Shown here piece by piece: positions 46,520 through 55,200 of a DNA stretch of 64,000 bases. Each line of letters opens with the position of its first letter. Within the stretch, counting starts at the first letter, position 1. The notes under the pieces are model-generated. The model worked only from the letters and a program-made list of their open reading frames with translations. It was not told where the DNA came from and searched no databases. The translations under genes and the position numbers were made by a program. The DNA comes from Flavobacterium circumlabens (GTDB taxonomy: Bacteria; Bacteroidota; Bacteroidia; Flavobacteriales; Flavobacteriaceae), in NCBI RefSeq assembly GCF_004345565.1, contig NZ_SLWA01000006.1, positions 248,001 through 312,000 on the forward strand, in the 5' to 3' direction.

Positions 46520-47524
46520 TTAATTAAATATTTTGTAAAGCATTTCTTTTAACAAATCCGATTGAGATAAAGCATTAGCTCCAACTCCCTTACTTTTTAC
46601 ATCAATATCACGCAGCGCACCCACGATCTGACTCACTTTTCGCATCGGATAATTCTTTATGGCCAAATCATATTCCTTTAGAAAATAAGGATTTACGCCA
46701 ATCGCTGCGGCCACATTCTTAGGGTTCTTATCTTTAAGTCCGTGGTATTTTAAAAGTTGAATAAAAAATCCAAAAACCAATCCCGTTGTCATGACAAGCG
46801 GATATTCTTTAGGATTATGGGCGAAATTTGCAGCAATTTTATAGGCCTTAATCTGATTTCGTTCGCCAATTGCTTTTCGAAGTTCAAAAACATTATAATC
46901 TTTACTGAAACCGATATTTTCTTCAATATGTTGTGGCGTAATTACAGTTCCCTGAGGCAAAATAATCTGTAGTTTTTCAAGTTCATTATTGATTTTACTC
47001 AAATCGGTACCCAAAAATTCCACTAACATAGCGTTTGCCTTCGGATCAATGGTATATTTTTTTCTGGCCAGTACACGTTTGATCCAGTCACCCACCTGGT
47101 TTTCGTATAACTTTTTACTTTCGTAGACTACTCCTTTTTGGGCTAATAATTTAGTGACTTTTTTACGCTTATCGAGTGTTTTGTATTTATAACAAAAAAC
47201 AAGTACGGTAGATTCCATCGGATTATCTACATACGATTCAATTTTATCAATCGTTCTGGATAAATCCTGTGCTTCTTTCACAATAACAACCTGACGATCA
47301 GACATCATAGGATAGCGCTTGGCCGTTGACACAATATCCTCGACAGAAACATCCCTTCCGTACAAAACAGTCTGATTAAACCCCTTTTCTTCCTCTGAAA
47401 GTACATTCTGCTCAATGTATTCGGACAGTTTATCTATATAATAAGGTTCTTCCCCCATTAAAAAATAGATTGGTTTTATATTTCCGGCCTTTATATCATT
47501 AACAATTTTTACAACTTCGTCCAT
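46520..47524 (-). CDS. holA: DNA polymerase III subunit delta
   Basis: This 334-residue clamp-loader subunit has an N-terminal AAA+-like domain (about 1-140; PIYFLMGEEPYYIDKLSEYI) and the helical collar domain (about 200-334; IGFSKDYNVFELRKAIGERN). HolA opens the sliding clamp and lacks a functional ATPase site, consistent with no Walker A motif here. It is divergent from the HsdR_N-like gene, with a large hairpin in the shared upstream region. Confidence 0.93.
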   Translation of the reverse strand: MDEVVKIVNDIKAGNIKPIYFLMGEEPYYIDKLSEYIEQNVLSEEEKGFNQTVLYGRDVSVEDIVSTAKRYPMMSDRQVVIVKEAQDLSRTIDKIESYVDNPMESTVLVFCYKYKTLDKRKKVTKLLAQKGVVYESKKLYENQVGDWIKRVLARKKYTIDPKANAMLVEFLGTDLSKINNELEKLQIILPQGTVITPQHIEENIGFSKDYNVFELRKAIGERNQIKAYKIAANFAHNPKEYPLVMTTGLVFGFFIQLLKYHGLKDKNPKNVAAAIGVNPYFLKEYDLAIKNYPMRKVSQIVGALRDIDVKSKGVGANALSQSDLLKEMLYKIFN

Positions 47525-47533
47525 TAAAATTTT

Positions 47534-47592
47534 GTTTCAGGTTTAAAGTTTCAGGTGCTTGCTTCAATAACTTGAAACTTTAAACCTGAAAC
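47534..47592. repeat. Inverted repeat in the holA / HsdR_N divergent region
   Basis: A stem of 20 matched bases (arms 47534-47555 and 47571-47592; core GTTTCAGGTTTAAAGTTTCA) has a 15-base loop. It fills most of the 95 bases between the two start codons. Confidence 0.8.
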
Positions 47593-47607
47593 TTGAAACC
47601 ATTTTTA

Positions 47608-47615
47608 TATTTTTG
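47608..47615 (+). promoter_or_regulatory. Possible TAnnTTTG box upstream of the HsdR_N-like gene
   Basis: TATTTTTG lies four bases before the ATG at 47620, so a leaderless transcript would be implied. Confidence 0.3.
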
Positions 47616-47619
47616 CTTT

Positions 47620-48069
47620 ATGCTAAGATTAAATTTCCCTAGTTATACTTTCCGATTCAAAAATAGCGAAAATAAAGTGTCTATTTTTGATGAAATCAGG
47701 AAAAAATTTATCATTCTTACACCCGAAGAATGGGTCCGGCAGCATGTTGTTCATTATTTAATGAATGAAAAAAAATACCCGAAGTCGCTCATCAACGTAG
47801 AGAAGGTTCTTACAGTCAACGGATTGAGAAAACGCTATGATGTTGTCGTTTTTAATTCGGATGGTTCTATACATATATTAGTAGAGTGCAAAGCTCCGGA
47901 AATTAAAATTTCGCAGGCAACTTTTGATCAGATTGCACGTTATAATATGACAATGAAGGCACGGTTTTTGAACGTCACCAACGGTCTGAATCATTTTTAT
48001 TGTCAGATGGATTTTGAAAATGAAAAGTATGAGTTTTTACAATCCCTACCCGATTACAAGCAGATTTAA
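47620..48069 (+). CDS. Stand-alone type I restriction HsdR N-terminal-like nuclease domain
   Basis: From the ATG at 47620 the protein has 149 residues; a TTG at 47593 would add nine. It contains a PD-(D/E)XK-type pattern (KRYDVVVFNSDGSIHILVEC-like: Asp, then LVECKAPEIK with Glu-x-Lys near residues 89-91) and TPEEWVRQHVVHYL, as in HsdR_N domains. No helicase part and no hsdM or hsdS lie nearby, so it is not a complete restriction system. Proteins of this size are common in Bacteroidota and of unknown role. Confidence 0.8.
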   Translation: MLRLNFPSYTFRFKNSENKVSIFDEIRKKFIILTPEEWVRQHVVHYLMNEKKYPKSLINVEKVLTVNGLRKRYDVVVFNSDGSIHILVECKAPEIKISQATFDQIARYNMTMKARFLNVTNGLNHFYCQMDFENEKYEFLQSLPDYKQI

Positions 48070-48089
48070 CAAATTATAATAAAGTACTT

Positions 48090-49109
48090 TTGGATAAAAT
48101 AGCAGTCGTCATTTTAAATTGGAACGGGGTGAAATTGTTAGAACAATTTTTACCATCCGTCGTTCAATTTTCGGCAGGAGCCACTATATATGTTGCAGAT
48201 AACGCGTCAACAGATGATTCTGTAAATTTCGTCAGAGAAAAATTCCCCACCATTAAAATTGTACAAAACAGCGGTAATCATGGCTTTGCAAAAGGCTATA
48301 ATGATGCTTTACAACATATTGATGCAGAAATATATGCTCTGGTTAATTCTGATATTGAAGTAAGCGAAAACTGGCTGAAACCTATTATTGAGACCTTTGA
48401 GATTGAAAATCAAACTGCTATTATACAGCCCAAAATTCTCGACTTTAAAAATAAGGAATACTTTGAATATGCCGGTGCAGCCGGTGGTTTCATCGATAAA
48501 TACGGCTATCCGTATTGTCGCGGACGTATTTTTGAAACCATTGAAAAAGACAACGGTCAATATGATGATAATTGTGAATTGTCTTGGGCTTCCGGAGCTT
48601 GTTTCTTTATAAGAAAACAAGTCTATCACGAATTAGGCGGTTTTGATGAATCCTTTTTTGCACATCAGGAGGAAATCGATTTGTGCTGGCGTGCTTTGAA
48701 CGAAGGCTACATTATTAAATACAATTCCCAATCAACTGTTTATCACGTTGGAGGAGCAACTTTACAGCATGGAAATCCGAAAAAGACCTATTTAAATTTC
48801 AGGAATTCATTATTAATGCTGGTAAAAAACCTGCCTAAAAAAAGAATGTTTTTTGTGATTTTTACCCGAATGATTCTGGATGGAATTGCCGCTATCCGGT
48901 TTCTTACACAGGGAAAATTTCAACATACTTTTGCAATTTTGAAAGCCCATTTTTCATTTTATTGCATATCTTTAAAATATATAAGGAAAAGAAAAGATTT
49001 TCAGATACAACAATACTATACCGTAAAAAGTATCGTTTACTTGTATTACGTAAAGAAATTGACGGTATTTAAAGAAATCTTTAACAGAATTCAAAATATT
49101 AAAAACTAA
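48090..49109 (+). CDS. Family 2 glycosyltransferase
   Basis: The 339-residue protein starts at TTG (48090; MDKIAVVILNWNG) 20 bases after the previous stop. GT-A motifs are the opening VILNWNG, VADNASTDDS and LVNSDIEV (DxD-like), then the acceptor-loop WASGACFFIRKQ and FAHQEEIDLCWR (general base region). The C-terminal part holds hydrophobic and basic segments. It resembles rhamnosyl- or galactofuranosyl-type transferases. The acceptor is unknown, and no polysaccharide locus surrounds it. Confidence 0.9.
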   Translation: MDKIAVVILNWNGVKLLEQFLPSVVQFSAGATIYVADNASTDDSVNFVREKFPTIKIVQNSGNHGFAKGYNDALQHIDAEIYALVNSDIEVSENWLKPIIETFEIENQTAIIQPKILDFKNKEYFEYAGAAGGFIDKYGYPYCRGRIFETIEKDNGQYDDNCELSWASGACFFIRKQVYHELGGFDESFFAHQEEIDLCWRALNEGYIIKYNSQSTVYHVGGATLQHGNPKKTYLNFRNSLLMLVKNLPKKRMFFVIFTRMILDGIAAIRFLTQGKFQHTFAILKAHFSFYCISLKYIRKRKDFQIQQYYTVKSIVYLYYVKKLTVFKEIFNRIQNIKN

Positions 49110-49114
49110 ATTTG
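49107..49114 (+). promoter_or_regulatory. TAnnTTTG promoter box for the OmpA-like lipoprotein
   Basis: TAAATTTG overlaps the stop codon of the glycosyltransferase gene and lies 27 bases before the ATG at 49142. Confidence 0.5.
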
Positions 49115-49141
49115 TAATCAACGTCTAATTAAATTAAAATT

Positions 49142-49975
49142 ATGAGAAAAATAGTAATTGCACTATCAGTATTAATGGCTTTAACATCATGCGTTTCTAA
49201 AAAGGAATATGCAGCTTTGGAAGCTAAGAACAAAGAGATTCAGGACTTATTAAATTCTTGTACTGTAAAACTTAATTCATGTTTAGAAGAAAAAGCAGGA
49301 TTGGCAGCTACGGCGGAAAGTTATAAACAACACAATCAGGACTTAATAAGCAGCTCTAAAGACTTAACTGTATTAACTACAAAAGGTGCTGAAAATCTTG
49401 AAAAATCTTTAGAAAGTTTAAAAGAAAAAGATTTAAAAATATCCAGATTACAAGACGCTTTAACTAAAAAGGACAGTGTAACTCTCGCTTTAGTAACAAG
49501 CTTAAAAGGAGCAGTTGGAATTAATGATCCGGATATCGAAATCAACGTTGAAAAAGGAGTTGTATTTATCTCTATTGCTGACAAATTATTATTTAAAAGC
49601 GGTAGTTATGATGTAAGCGATAAAGCAAAATCTGTTTTAGCTAAAGTGGCTAAAGTTGTAAACGACAAACCAGATTTCGAATGTATGGTTGAAGGTCATA
49701 CAGATGATGTTCCTTACAAAAGTAATGGCGTTTTGCTAGACAACTGGGATCTAAGTGTTAAACGTTCTACTTCAATCGTTCGTGTATTAACAAATGATTT
49801 AGGTGTTAACCCGGCGAAATTAATTGCTGCTGGTAGAAGTTCATATGTGCCTTTAGTTGCAAATGATTCTCCGGAAAATAAATCCCGTAACAGAAGAACG
49901 CGTATTGTTGTTATGCCAAAAATCGATCAGTTCTATGATATGATTGAAAAAGAAATGAAAAAACAGGCGAAATAA
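49142..49975 (+). CDS. OmpA-family peptidoglycan-binding lipoprotein
   Basis: The 277-residue protein has a lipobox (MALTSC, Cys about 17), a coiled-coil region (about 20-115) and a C-terminal OmpA domain (about 135-265) with the peptidoglycan-binding pattern (EGHTDDVPYKS; NWDLSVKRSTSIVRVL; NRRTRIVVMP). It should tie the outer membrane to peptidoglycan. Strong promoter and terminator make it a single-gene unit. Confidence 0.92.
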   Translation: MRKIVIALSVLMALTSCVSKKEYAALEAKNKEIQDLLNSCTVKLNSCLEEKAGLAATAESYKQHNQDLISSSKDLTVLTTKGAENLEKSLESLKEKDLKISRLQDALTKKDSVTLALVTSLKGAVGINDPDIEINVEKGVVFISIADKLLFKSGSYDVSDKAKSVLAKVAKVVNDKPDFECMVEGHTDDVPYKSNGVLLDNWDLSVKRSTSIVRVLTNDLGVNPAKLIAAGRSSYVPLVANDSPENKSRNRRTRIVVMPKIDQFYDMIEKEMKKQAK

Positions 49976-50006
49976 AAAACAATATTTCTTTATTATAAAA
50001 AACAGA

Positions 50007-50032
50007 AAAAGCAGGTCTAATGACCTGCTTTT
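50007..50032 (+). terminator. Terminator after the OmpA-like gene
   Basis: AAAAGCAGGTC pairs with GACCTGCTTTT around a four-base loop (TAAT), about 30 bases after the stop. Confidence 0.9.
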
Positions 50033-50166
50033 ATGTATTCTTAACTTTTTTAATAACCAATTAAATATAAATCAAGAATAGCATTATTTTCAATTAACTA
50101 ACTAAATTTTAACTGATATTAAAGTTAGTTATTATTTTTTGATTATTATACAATTTAAGTTTTTTT

Positions 50167-50787
50167 TTACAAAATCCCAATATCTCCTTTTCCTTCTCTC
50201 ACAATTACCGGTTCATGCTCTGATAAATCAATAATTGTTGAACCTACATTATCTCCGTAACCACCATCAATAACAAGGTCTACCAGGTTTTGCCATTTTT
50301 CAAAAATCAATTCCGGATCAGTTGTATATTCAATTACATCATCTTCATCCCGGATTGAAGTGGACACCACCGGATTCCCTAATTGCCTTACGATTTCCAA
50401 GATGATATTATTATCGGGAACACGGATACCAACGGTTGTTTTCTTTTTAAATTCTTTTGGTAAATTATTATTTCCCGGTAAAATAAAAGTATATGGGCCT
50501 GGCAATGCTCTTTTCAGGATTTTGAAAGTTGCAGTATCAATCTGTCTCACATAATCGGAGAGATTACTTAAATCATGGCAAATAAAAGAGAAATTTGCTT
50601 TTTCTAATTTTACCCCTTTGATTTTTGCAATTTTTTCTAATGCACGTGAATTTGTAATATCACAACCTAGACCGTAAACAGTATCCGTTGGATAAATTAC
50701 TAAACCTCCATTCTGAAGCACTTTTACAACTTTAGCAATTGCGGCTTCACTAGGTTTATCGGGATATATTTTTATAAATTCTGCCAT
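50167..50787 (-). CDS. L-threonylcarbamoyladenylate synthase (Sua5/YciO/YrdC family)
   Basis: The 206-residue protein is a single YrdC-fold domain with IYPTDTVYGLGCDITN near residue 33, KRALPGPYTFILPG and VGIRVPDN. It makes threonylcarbamoyl-AMP for t6A37 in tRNA. It lacks the C-terminal Sua5 domain, so it is of the short TsaC/YciO type. If YciO-like, its activity could be weaker. TsaE, also in this window, acts later in the pathway. Confidence 0.9.
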   Translation of the reverse strand: MAEFIKIYPDKPSEAAIAKVVKVLQNGGLVIYPTDTVYGLGCDITNSRALEKIAKIKGVKLEKANFSFICHDLSNLSDYVRQIDTATFKILKRALPGPYTFILPGNNNLPKEFKKKTTVGIRVPDNNIILEIVRQLGNPVVSTSIRDEDDVIEYTTDPELIFEKWQNLVDLVIDGGYGDNVGSTIIDLSEHEPVIVREGKGDIGIL

Positions 50788-50856
50788 TTCTTTTTGTTTA
50801 AAAGTTTAATTTATTTCTGGTTTCACGTAACTGAATCCTGAAACTTAAAACATTAT

Positions 50857-53193
50857 TTATCCTACCACATCCAACTTAGCAAATCGTAGTAAAAGTTTTT
50901 TGATTCCGCCAACTTCAAATTTGATTTCGGCTTTTTTATCTGGCCCTACACCTTCCAGATTAACGACTTCTCCTTTACCAAAACGTTCGTGCATGACAAT
51001 ATTTCCAACAGTTAATTTGCTGTCAAATAAATTGGGAGCGCTGATATTTGGGTTATTACCTGCAACTGGTTTTAGTTTCCGAATATTCAAATCCGGTTTA
51101 GGCTCGTTATCTGTTATATATTTAGGCGGAGTTCCTCCTACCGGTTTTGCCAATCGTAACTTCGATTTATCAATATCTCCAAAAATATCGCTGTCAATCA
51201 TTGGTTTGTAACGATAATTACTTTCTGCGGGTGTTAAATACTCTAAATATTGCGGATCAATTTCTTCCACAAATCGGGATGGCTCGCTATCTGTTAGTTT
51301 TCCCCAGCGGTATCGTGATTGAGCGTAGGTTAGATAGGCCTGATGTTCCGCACGTGTCAATGCCACATAAAACAAACGTCTTTCTTCTTCCAATTCACTT
51401 CTTGTGCTCATACTCATGGCGCTTGGAAACAAATCTTCTTCCATTCCGACTACGAATACATGAGGAAATTCAAGTCCCTTTGCCAGGTGAATGGTCATCA
51501 GGGCCACACGATCTTCATCGCTTGTATCTTTATCTAAATCTGTGGCGAGTGCTACGTCTTCCATAAATTCAGACAAAGCTCCTCTTGCGCCATCAATTTC
51601 TTTCTGCCCTTCAGTAAAATCTTTTATACCGTTTAAAAGTTCTTCGATATTCTGAATTTTAGCCATTCCTTCGGGAGTAGCGTCTTTTTTAAGTTCCTGA
51701 ACTAAACCGGTTTTTTTCGCTACATAATCGGTAATATAAAAAGCATCCTGATTCTGATCAATAACCTGAAAACTCTGGATCATTGTCACAAAATCATTTA
51801 GTTTTTGTTTCGTTCCCGAATTCAGTTTCAGGTCAATTTTATCAATATTGACCATCACTTCCCAAATCGATCTTTTGTAATGGTTGGCTGCAATAGTTAG
51901 TTTTTCAACTGTTGTATCCCCAATTCCACGTGCCGGATAATTGATCACACGAATTAGCGCTTCTTCATCCTTCGGATTAATCACGAGTCGAAGATAACAA
52001 AGTACATCCTTAATTTCCTTACGCTGATAGAAGGATAAACCTCCATAAATCCTGTACGGAATATCACGTTTTCTAAGGGCATCCTCCATCGCACGTGATT
52101 GTGCATTGGTACGATATAAAATTGCAAAAGAACCATTATGCAGTTGATTCTGCATTTTTTGCTCGAAAATGGTACTGGCCACAAAACGACCTTCTTCGGC
52201 ATCTGTTAAACTGCGGTGTACTTTAATTTTTGGTCCGAAATCATTCGCTGTCCAAACGATTTTGTCCAGTTTTGTTTTATTTTTATCAATGATCGTATTC
52301 GCTGCTTCAACAATATTTTTTGTGGATCGGTAATTTTGTTCGAGTCTGAAGGTTTTTACCCCTTCGTAATCCTTTTGGAAATTCAAAATGTTATTGATAT
52401 TCGCTCCACGGAAAGCATAAATACTCTGCGCATCATCTCCTACGACACAAATATTCTGAAATTTATCTGATAAAGCCCTGACAATCAAATATTGGGAGTG
52501 GTTGGTATCCTGGTACTCATCTACCAGAATATAACGGAAACGATTTTGATATTTGGATAAAACTTCCGGAAAACGGGTTAGCAATTCGTTGGTTTTCAAT
52601 AACAAATCATCAAAATCCATTGCTCCTGCCTTAAAACATCTGTCTACATACTGCTGGTAGATTTCTCCTAGCCTTGGTTTTTTTGCCATGGCATCGGCTT
52701 CCTGCAATTCGGGATTATTGAAATACGCTTTTACCGTAATCAGACTGTTTTTATAACTTGAAATTCGGCCTAAAACCTGCTTTGGTTTATAAACATCACG
52801 ATCCAGCTGCATTTCCTTGATGATGGAAGAAATTAGTCTTTGGGAATCCTGTGAATCATAAATGGTAAAATTGGAAGGATATCCCAAGTGTTCCGATTCT
52901 GAACGCAGAATACGTGCGAAAATCGAGTGAAATGTTCCCATCCAAAGGTTTTTTGCTTCGGCTGGTCCTACAATATCTGAGATCCTGTGCTTCATTTCAC
53001 GAGCTGCCTTATTCGTAAAAGTAAGCGACAAAATATTAAACGCGTCAACGCCCTGATGCATCAAATAAGCGATTCTGATGGTTAAAACACGTGTTTTTCC
53101 CGAACCTGCACCAGCAATAATAATCATTGGCCCGTCTTTTTGCAGAACGGGTTCTCTTTGCGCTTCGTTTAGCTGGTCAATATATTTATGCAT
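50857..53193 (-). CDS. uvrD: UvrD/PcrA-type superfamily 1 DNA helicase
   Basis: The 778-residue 3'-5' helicase shows Walker A (IIAGAGSGKTRVLTIRIAYL, about residues 25-44), LSLTFTNKAAREM, YQDTNHSQY (Walker B region), GDDAQSIYAFRGA, RLEQNYRSTKNI, MTIHLAKGLEFPHVFVVGME and VALTRAE. The C-terminal end (about 735-778, VGNIVMHERFGKGEVVNLEG) is a Tudor-like domain typical of PcrA. It acts in repair and replication restart. Confidence 0.95.
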   Translation of the reverse strand: MHKYIDQLNEAQREPVLQKDGPMIIIAGAGSGKTRVLTIRIAYLMHQGVDAFNILSLTFTNKAAREMKHRISDIVGPAEAKNLWMGTFHSIFARILRSESEHLGYPSNFTIYDSQDSQRLISSIIKEMQLDRDVYKPKQVLGRISSYKNSLITVKAYFNNPELQEADAMAKKPRLGEIYQQYVDRCFKAGAMDFDDLLLKTNELLTRFPEVLSKYQNRFRYILVDEYQDTNHSQYLIVRALSDKFQNICVVGDDAQSIYAFRGANINNILNFQKDYEGVKTFRLEQNYRSTKNIVEAANTIIDKNKTKLDKIVWTANDFGPKIKVHRSLTDAEEGRFVASTIFEQKMQNQLHNGSFAILYRTNAQSRAMEDALRKRDIPYRIYGGLSFYQRKEIKDVLCYLRLVINPKDEEALIRVINYPARGIGDTTVEKLTIAANHYKRSIWEVMVNIDKIDLKLNSGTKQKLNDFVTMIQSFQVIDQNQDAFYITDYVAKKTGLVQELKKDATPEGMAKIQNIEELLNGIKDFTEGQKEIDGARGALSEFMEDVALATDLDKDTSDEDRVALMTIHLAKGLEFPHVFVVGMEEDLFPSAMSMSTRSELEEERRLFYVALTRAEHQAYLTYAQSRYRWGKLTDSEPSRFVEEIDPQYLEYLTPAESNYRYKPMIDSDIFGDIDKSKLRLAKPVGGTPPKYITDNEPKPDLNIRKLKPVAGNNPNISAPNLFDSKLTVGNIVMHERFGKGEVVNLEGVGPDKKAEIKFEVGGIKKLLLRFAKLDVVG

Positions 53194-53212
53194 GAATTTT
53201 TTTCTGTTTATG

Positions 53213-53220
53213 CAAAAATA
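53213..53220 (-). promoter_or_regulatory. TAnnTTTG promoter box for uvrD
   Basis: The minus strand reads TATTTTTG, 20 bases before the ATG. Confidence 0.5.
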
Positions 53221-53339
53221 AGAATTAAAGATGGAAAAAGAAAGTGACTAAGCTGCTATGATGATATTAAAACTATAAGTTTTCAGGAGCATCCTAATTT
53301 ATAAAAGTGAGCAAATGAGTAACTTAATATCCCAGCAAA

Positions 53340-54107
53340 TTACTTATAAAAAACATCGTAAGCGAAACGAATCAAAGTGCCGATTACTACAACCAAAAAG
53401 AAGATTCTGATAAAACCATTTCCTTTATTAATTGCCAATTTAGCCCCCAGCCAGCCTCCCAACGCATTACTGGCAGCCATTGGTAATGCGATTGCCCAGA
53501 TTATTTTTCCTTTGGAAATAAACAGACATATCGAACCAAAATTGGTTGCCAGATTTACCATTTTGGCATTCGCGGAAGCGTGCAGGAAATCGAAACCCAT
53601 TAATGCTATAAAGGCTACTACTAAAAAACTTCCTGTTCCGGGGCCAATAAATCCATCGTAAAAACCAACAACCATGCTAATTACGACCGCATATAAAATT
53701 TGTGTTTTTTCTGAATTTTCTTTAGCCACATGCTGTCCGAAATTTTTCTTTGCATAGGTATAAATCAGTAAAATGGATAAAACCACCAGTAAAAGCGGTT
53801 TCATAAAGTCATTACTCACATATGTTAATATAGTTGAGCCCAGAAAAGCCGAGGGAACTGCCAGGAACATCATAATCAATAATAATTTCCATTGAATCAC
53901 TACTTTTTTCAGATATTGAAAAGCAGCAAAAGCCGTACCGCTGAAAGCCGGTAACTTTAAAGTCCCGATAACCGTGGAAACTGGCAAATTGGGTAACAGG
54001 ATCAATCCCATTGGGGTTTGAATCAATCCTCCGCCTCCCACTATAGCATCAATAAATCCTGCAGCAAAGGCCGCTAAACAAAGTAAAATAATGATGTATG
54101 ATTCCAT
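53340..54107 (-). CDS. TSUP-family (TauE/SafE) permease
   Basis: This 255-residue protein has about eight membrane segments and the repeated motif of this family (FAAGFIDAIVGGGGLIQTPM near residue 15, and VVGFYDGFIGPGTGSFLVVA near 143). TauE/SafE proteins export sulfite or organosulfonates or are linked to sulfur metabolism. The substrate here is unassigned. It has its own promoter, divergent from the next gene. Confidence 0.9.
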   Translation of the reverse strand: MESYIIILLCLAAFAAGFIDAIVGGGGLIQTPMGLILLPNLPVSTVIGTLKLPAFSGTAFAAFQYLKKVVIQWKLLLIMMFLAVPSAFLGSTILTYVSNDFMKPLLLVVLSILLIYTYAKKNFGQHVAKENSEKTQILYAVVISMVVGFYDGFIGPGTGSFLVVAFIALMGFDFLHASANAKMVNLATNFGSICLFISKGKIIWAIALPMAASNALGGWLGAKLAINKGNGFIRIFFLVVVIGTLIRFAYDVFYK

Positions 54108-54143
54108 TTCTGTTGTCTTTCAGTCCGTTTAAAGAATTGTGCA

Positions 54144-54175
54144 CAAAAGTAGAATTCCATTTTGTTTATTACAAT
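54144..54175 (-). promoter_or_regulatory. Promoter for the TSUP permease
   Basis: On the minus strand TACTTTTG (54144-54151) and a TTG (54173-54175) are 21 bases apart, 37 bases before the ATG at 54107. Confidence 0.55.
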
Positions 54176-54206
54176 AATTTTAAAGTGGATTTCTCCTCAA
54201 AAAGTA

Positions 54207-54214
54207 TATTTTTG
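54207..54214 (+). promoter_or_regulatory. TAnnTTTG promoter box, divergent
   Basis: TATTTTTG lies 16 bases before the ATG at 54231. Confidence 0.5.
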
Positions 54215-54230
54215 TTGAAAAATTACTAAA

Positions 54231-54752
54231 ATGGATTTTACAAGAATTATAGAATTAGCAAGTTATACTTTACCAGCCATTGTTACCGGATTTGTGGCCT
54301 ACAGTTTTTTTGAATTACATATTAAAAACAACGACAGAAAACGTGCTTTCTTATTGAATAAACAAGCACACAGCGAATCCCTGCCAATTCGTTTGCAGGC
54401 TTACGAGCGCATGACTTTATATTTAGAGCGTATCAACCTGACTAAACTACTGATAAGAATTGCCCCCATTTCTAATGAAAAGCATGATTACGAAAATTTT
54501 GTAATCGATCAGATTGAACAGGAATTCGAACACAATCTAACACAGCAGATTTATATGTCTGATGAATGCTGGACTATTATTACAACGGCTAAAAACTCAA
54601 CGATACAAATTATTCGTAAAGCGGCAATGAGTGACCGCGTCGACAGTGCTGATAAATTACGTGAAGTAATTTTGAACGATTTATTAGAGAAACAATCTCC
54701 AAGCAATGCTGCTTTGGGATATATTAAAAATGAGGTATCCGGGTTGTGGTAA
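54231..54752 (+). CDS. Uncharacterised N-terminally membrane-anchored protein (possibly DUF7935)
   Basis: The 173-residue protein has one N-terminal membrane segment (about 10-30, YTLPAIVTGFVAYSFFELH) and a mostly helical cytoplasmic part (LPIRLQAYERMTLYLERIN; FVIDQIEQEFEHNLTQQIYM). I recall near-identical patterns in Flavobacteriia proteins of the DUF7935 type; no function is known. A strong terminator follows, so it is not part of the RiPP cluster downstream. Confidence 0.75.
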   Translation: MDFTRIIELASYTLPAIVTGFVAYSFFELHIKNNDRKRAFLLNKQAHSESLPIRLQAYERMTLYLERINLTKLLIRIAPISNEKHDYENFVIDQIEQEFEHNLTQQIYMSDECWTIITTAKNSTIQIIRKAAMSDRVDSADKLREVILNDLLEKQSPSNAALGYIKNEVSGLW

Positions 54753-55200
54753 AAACCACTTACCATAACAGCTAAAACAAGTATATTTCTTTAATGCCAA
54801 TACCCATTATTGGTCGAATACATAACACATTAAAGCAGGCATTCCCTTATGGATGCCTGCTTTTTTTATGGGGGGAACTCTTTCGTAATGAGAGCGTTTT
54901 TCTTATGTTTCATTTTTCTTCTTTCATGACAAGAAATCTCCTGCTCCTGTCATTTCTTCTCAAATACGGCGCTATGCCCAGTACTTTTATTTCAGAATAA
55001 CAAATGAAAAGCTAGCATCGTTTGTTTCTCCACTTATTACTAAAATGATTTTCGACAATAAAAACCAACATGTGTTTACATGATATTGAGAGAAAGTTAT
55101 TGTCTCCATTTTATTTTAAACAATAAGCAAATCAACCGAAGAACAGGGAAGAAAACCGAAAAACCCTAAAAAAGAGTAGGTGTCAAATCAACCAATAATT
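54753..55200. other. 448-base gap upstream of the RiPP precursor
   Basis: The first 110 bases hold the terminator of the preceding gene. The remaining ~340 bases up to the precursor ATG must contain the cluster promoter, but I found no TAnnTTTG match. A short 68-codon frame at 54794-55000 crosses the terminator hairpin and is not credible. A CATGT/ACATG palindrome lies near 55070. The long leader could carry regulation. Confidence 0.6.
54832..54863 (+). terminator. Terminator upstream of the RiPP cluster
   Basis: A perfect 11-base stem (AAAGCAGGCAT / ATGCCTGCTTT) with a 10-base loop is followed by T residues. It isolates the RiPP cluster from the gene at 54231. Confidence 0.9.

Noticed and set aside
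47620..48069. Type I restriction-modification system
   Set aside because: Only the HsdR_N-like domain is present. Helicase, methylase and specificity genes are absent nearby.
54794..55000. 68-codon plus-strand frame before the RiPP precursor
   Set aside because: It runs through a perfect terminator hairpin with T-run at 54832-54863, and its translation looks random.
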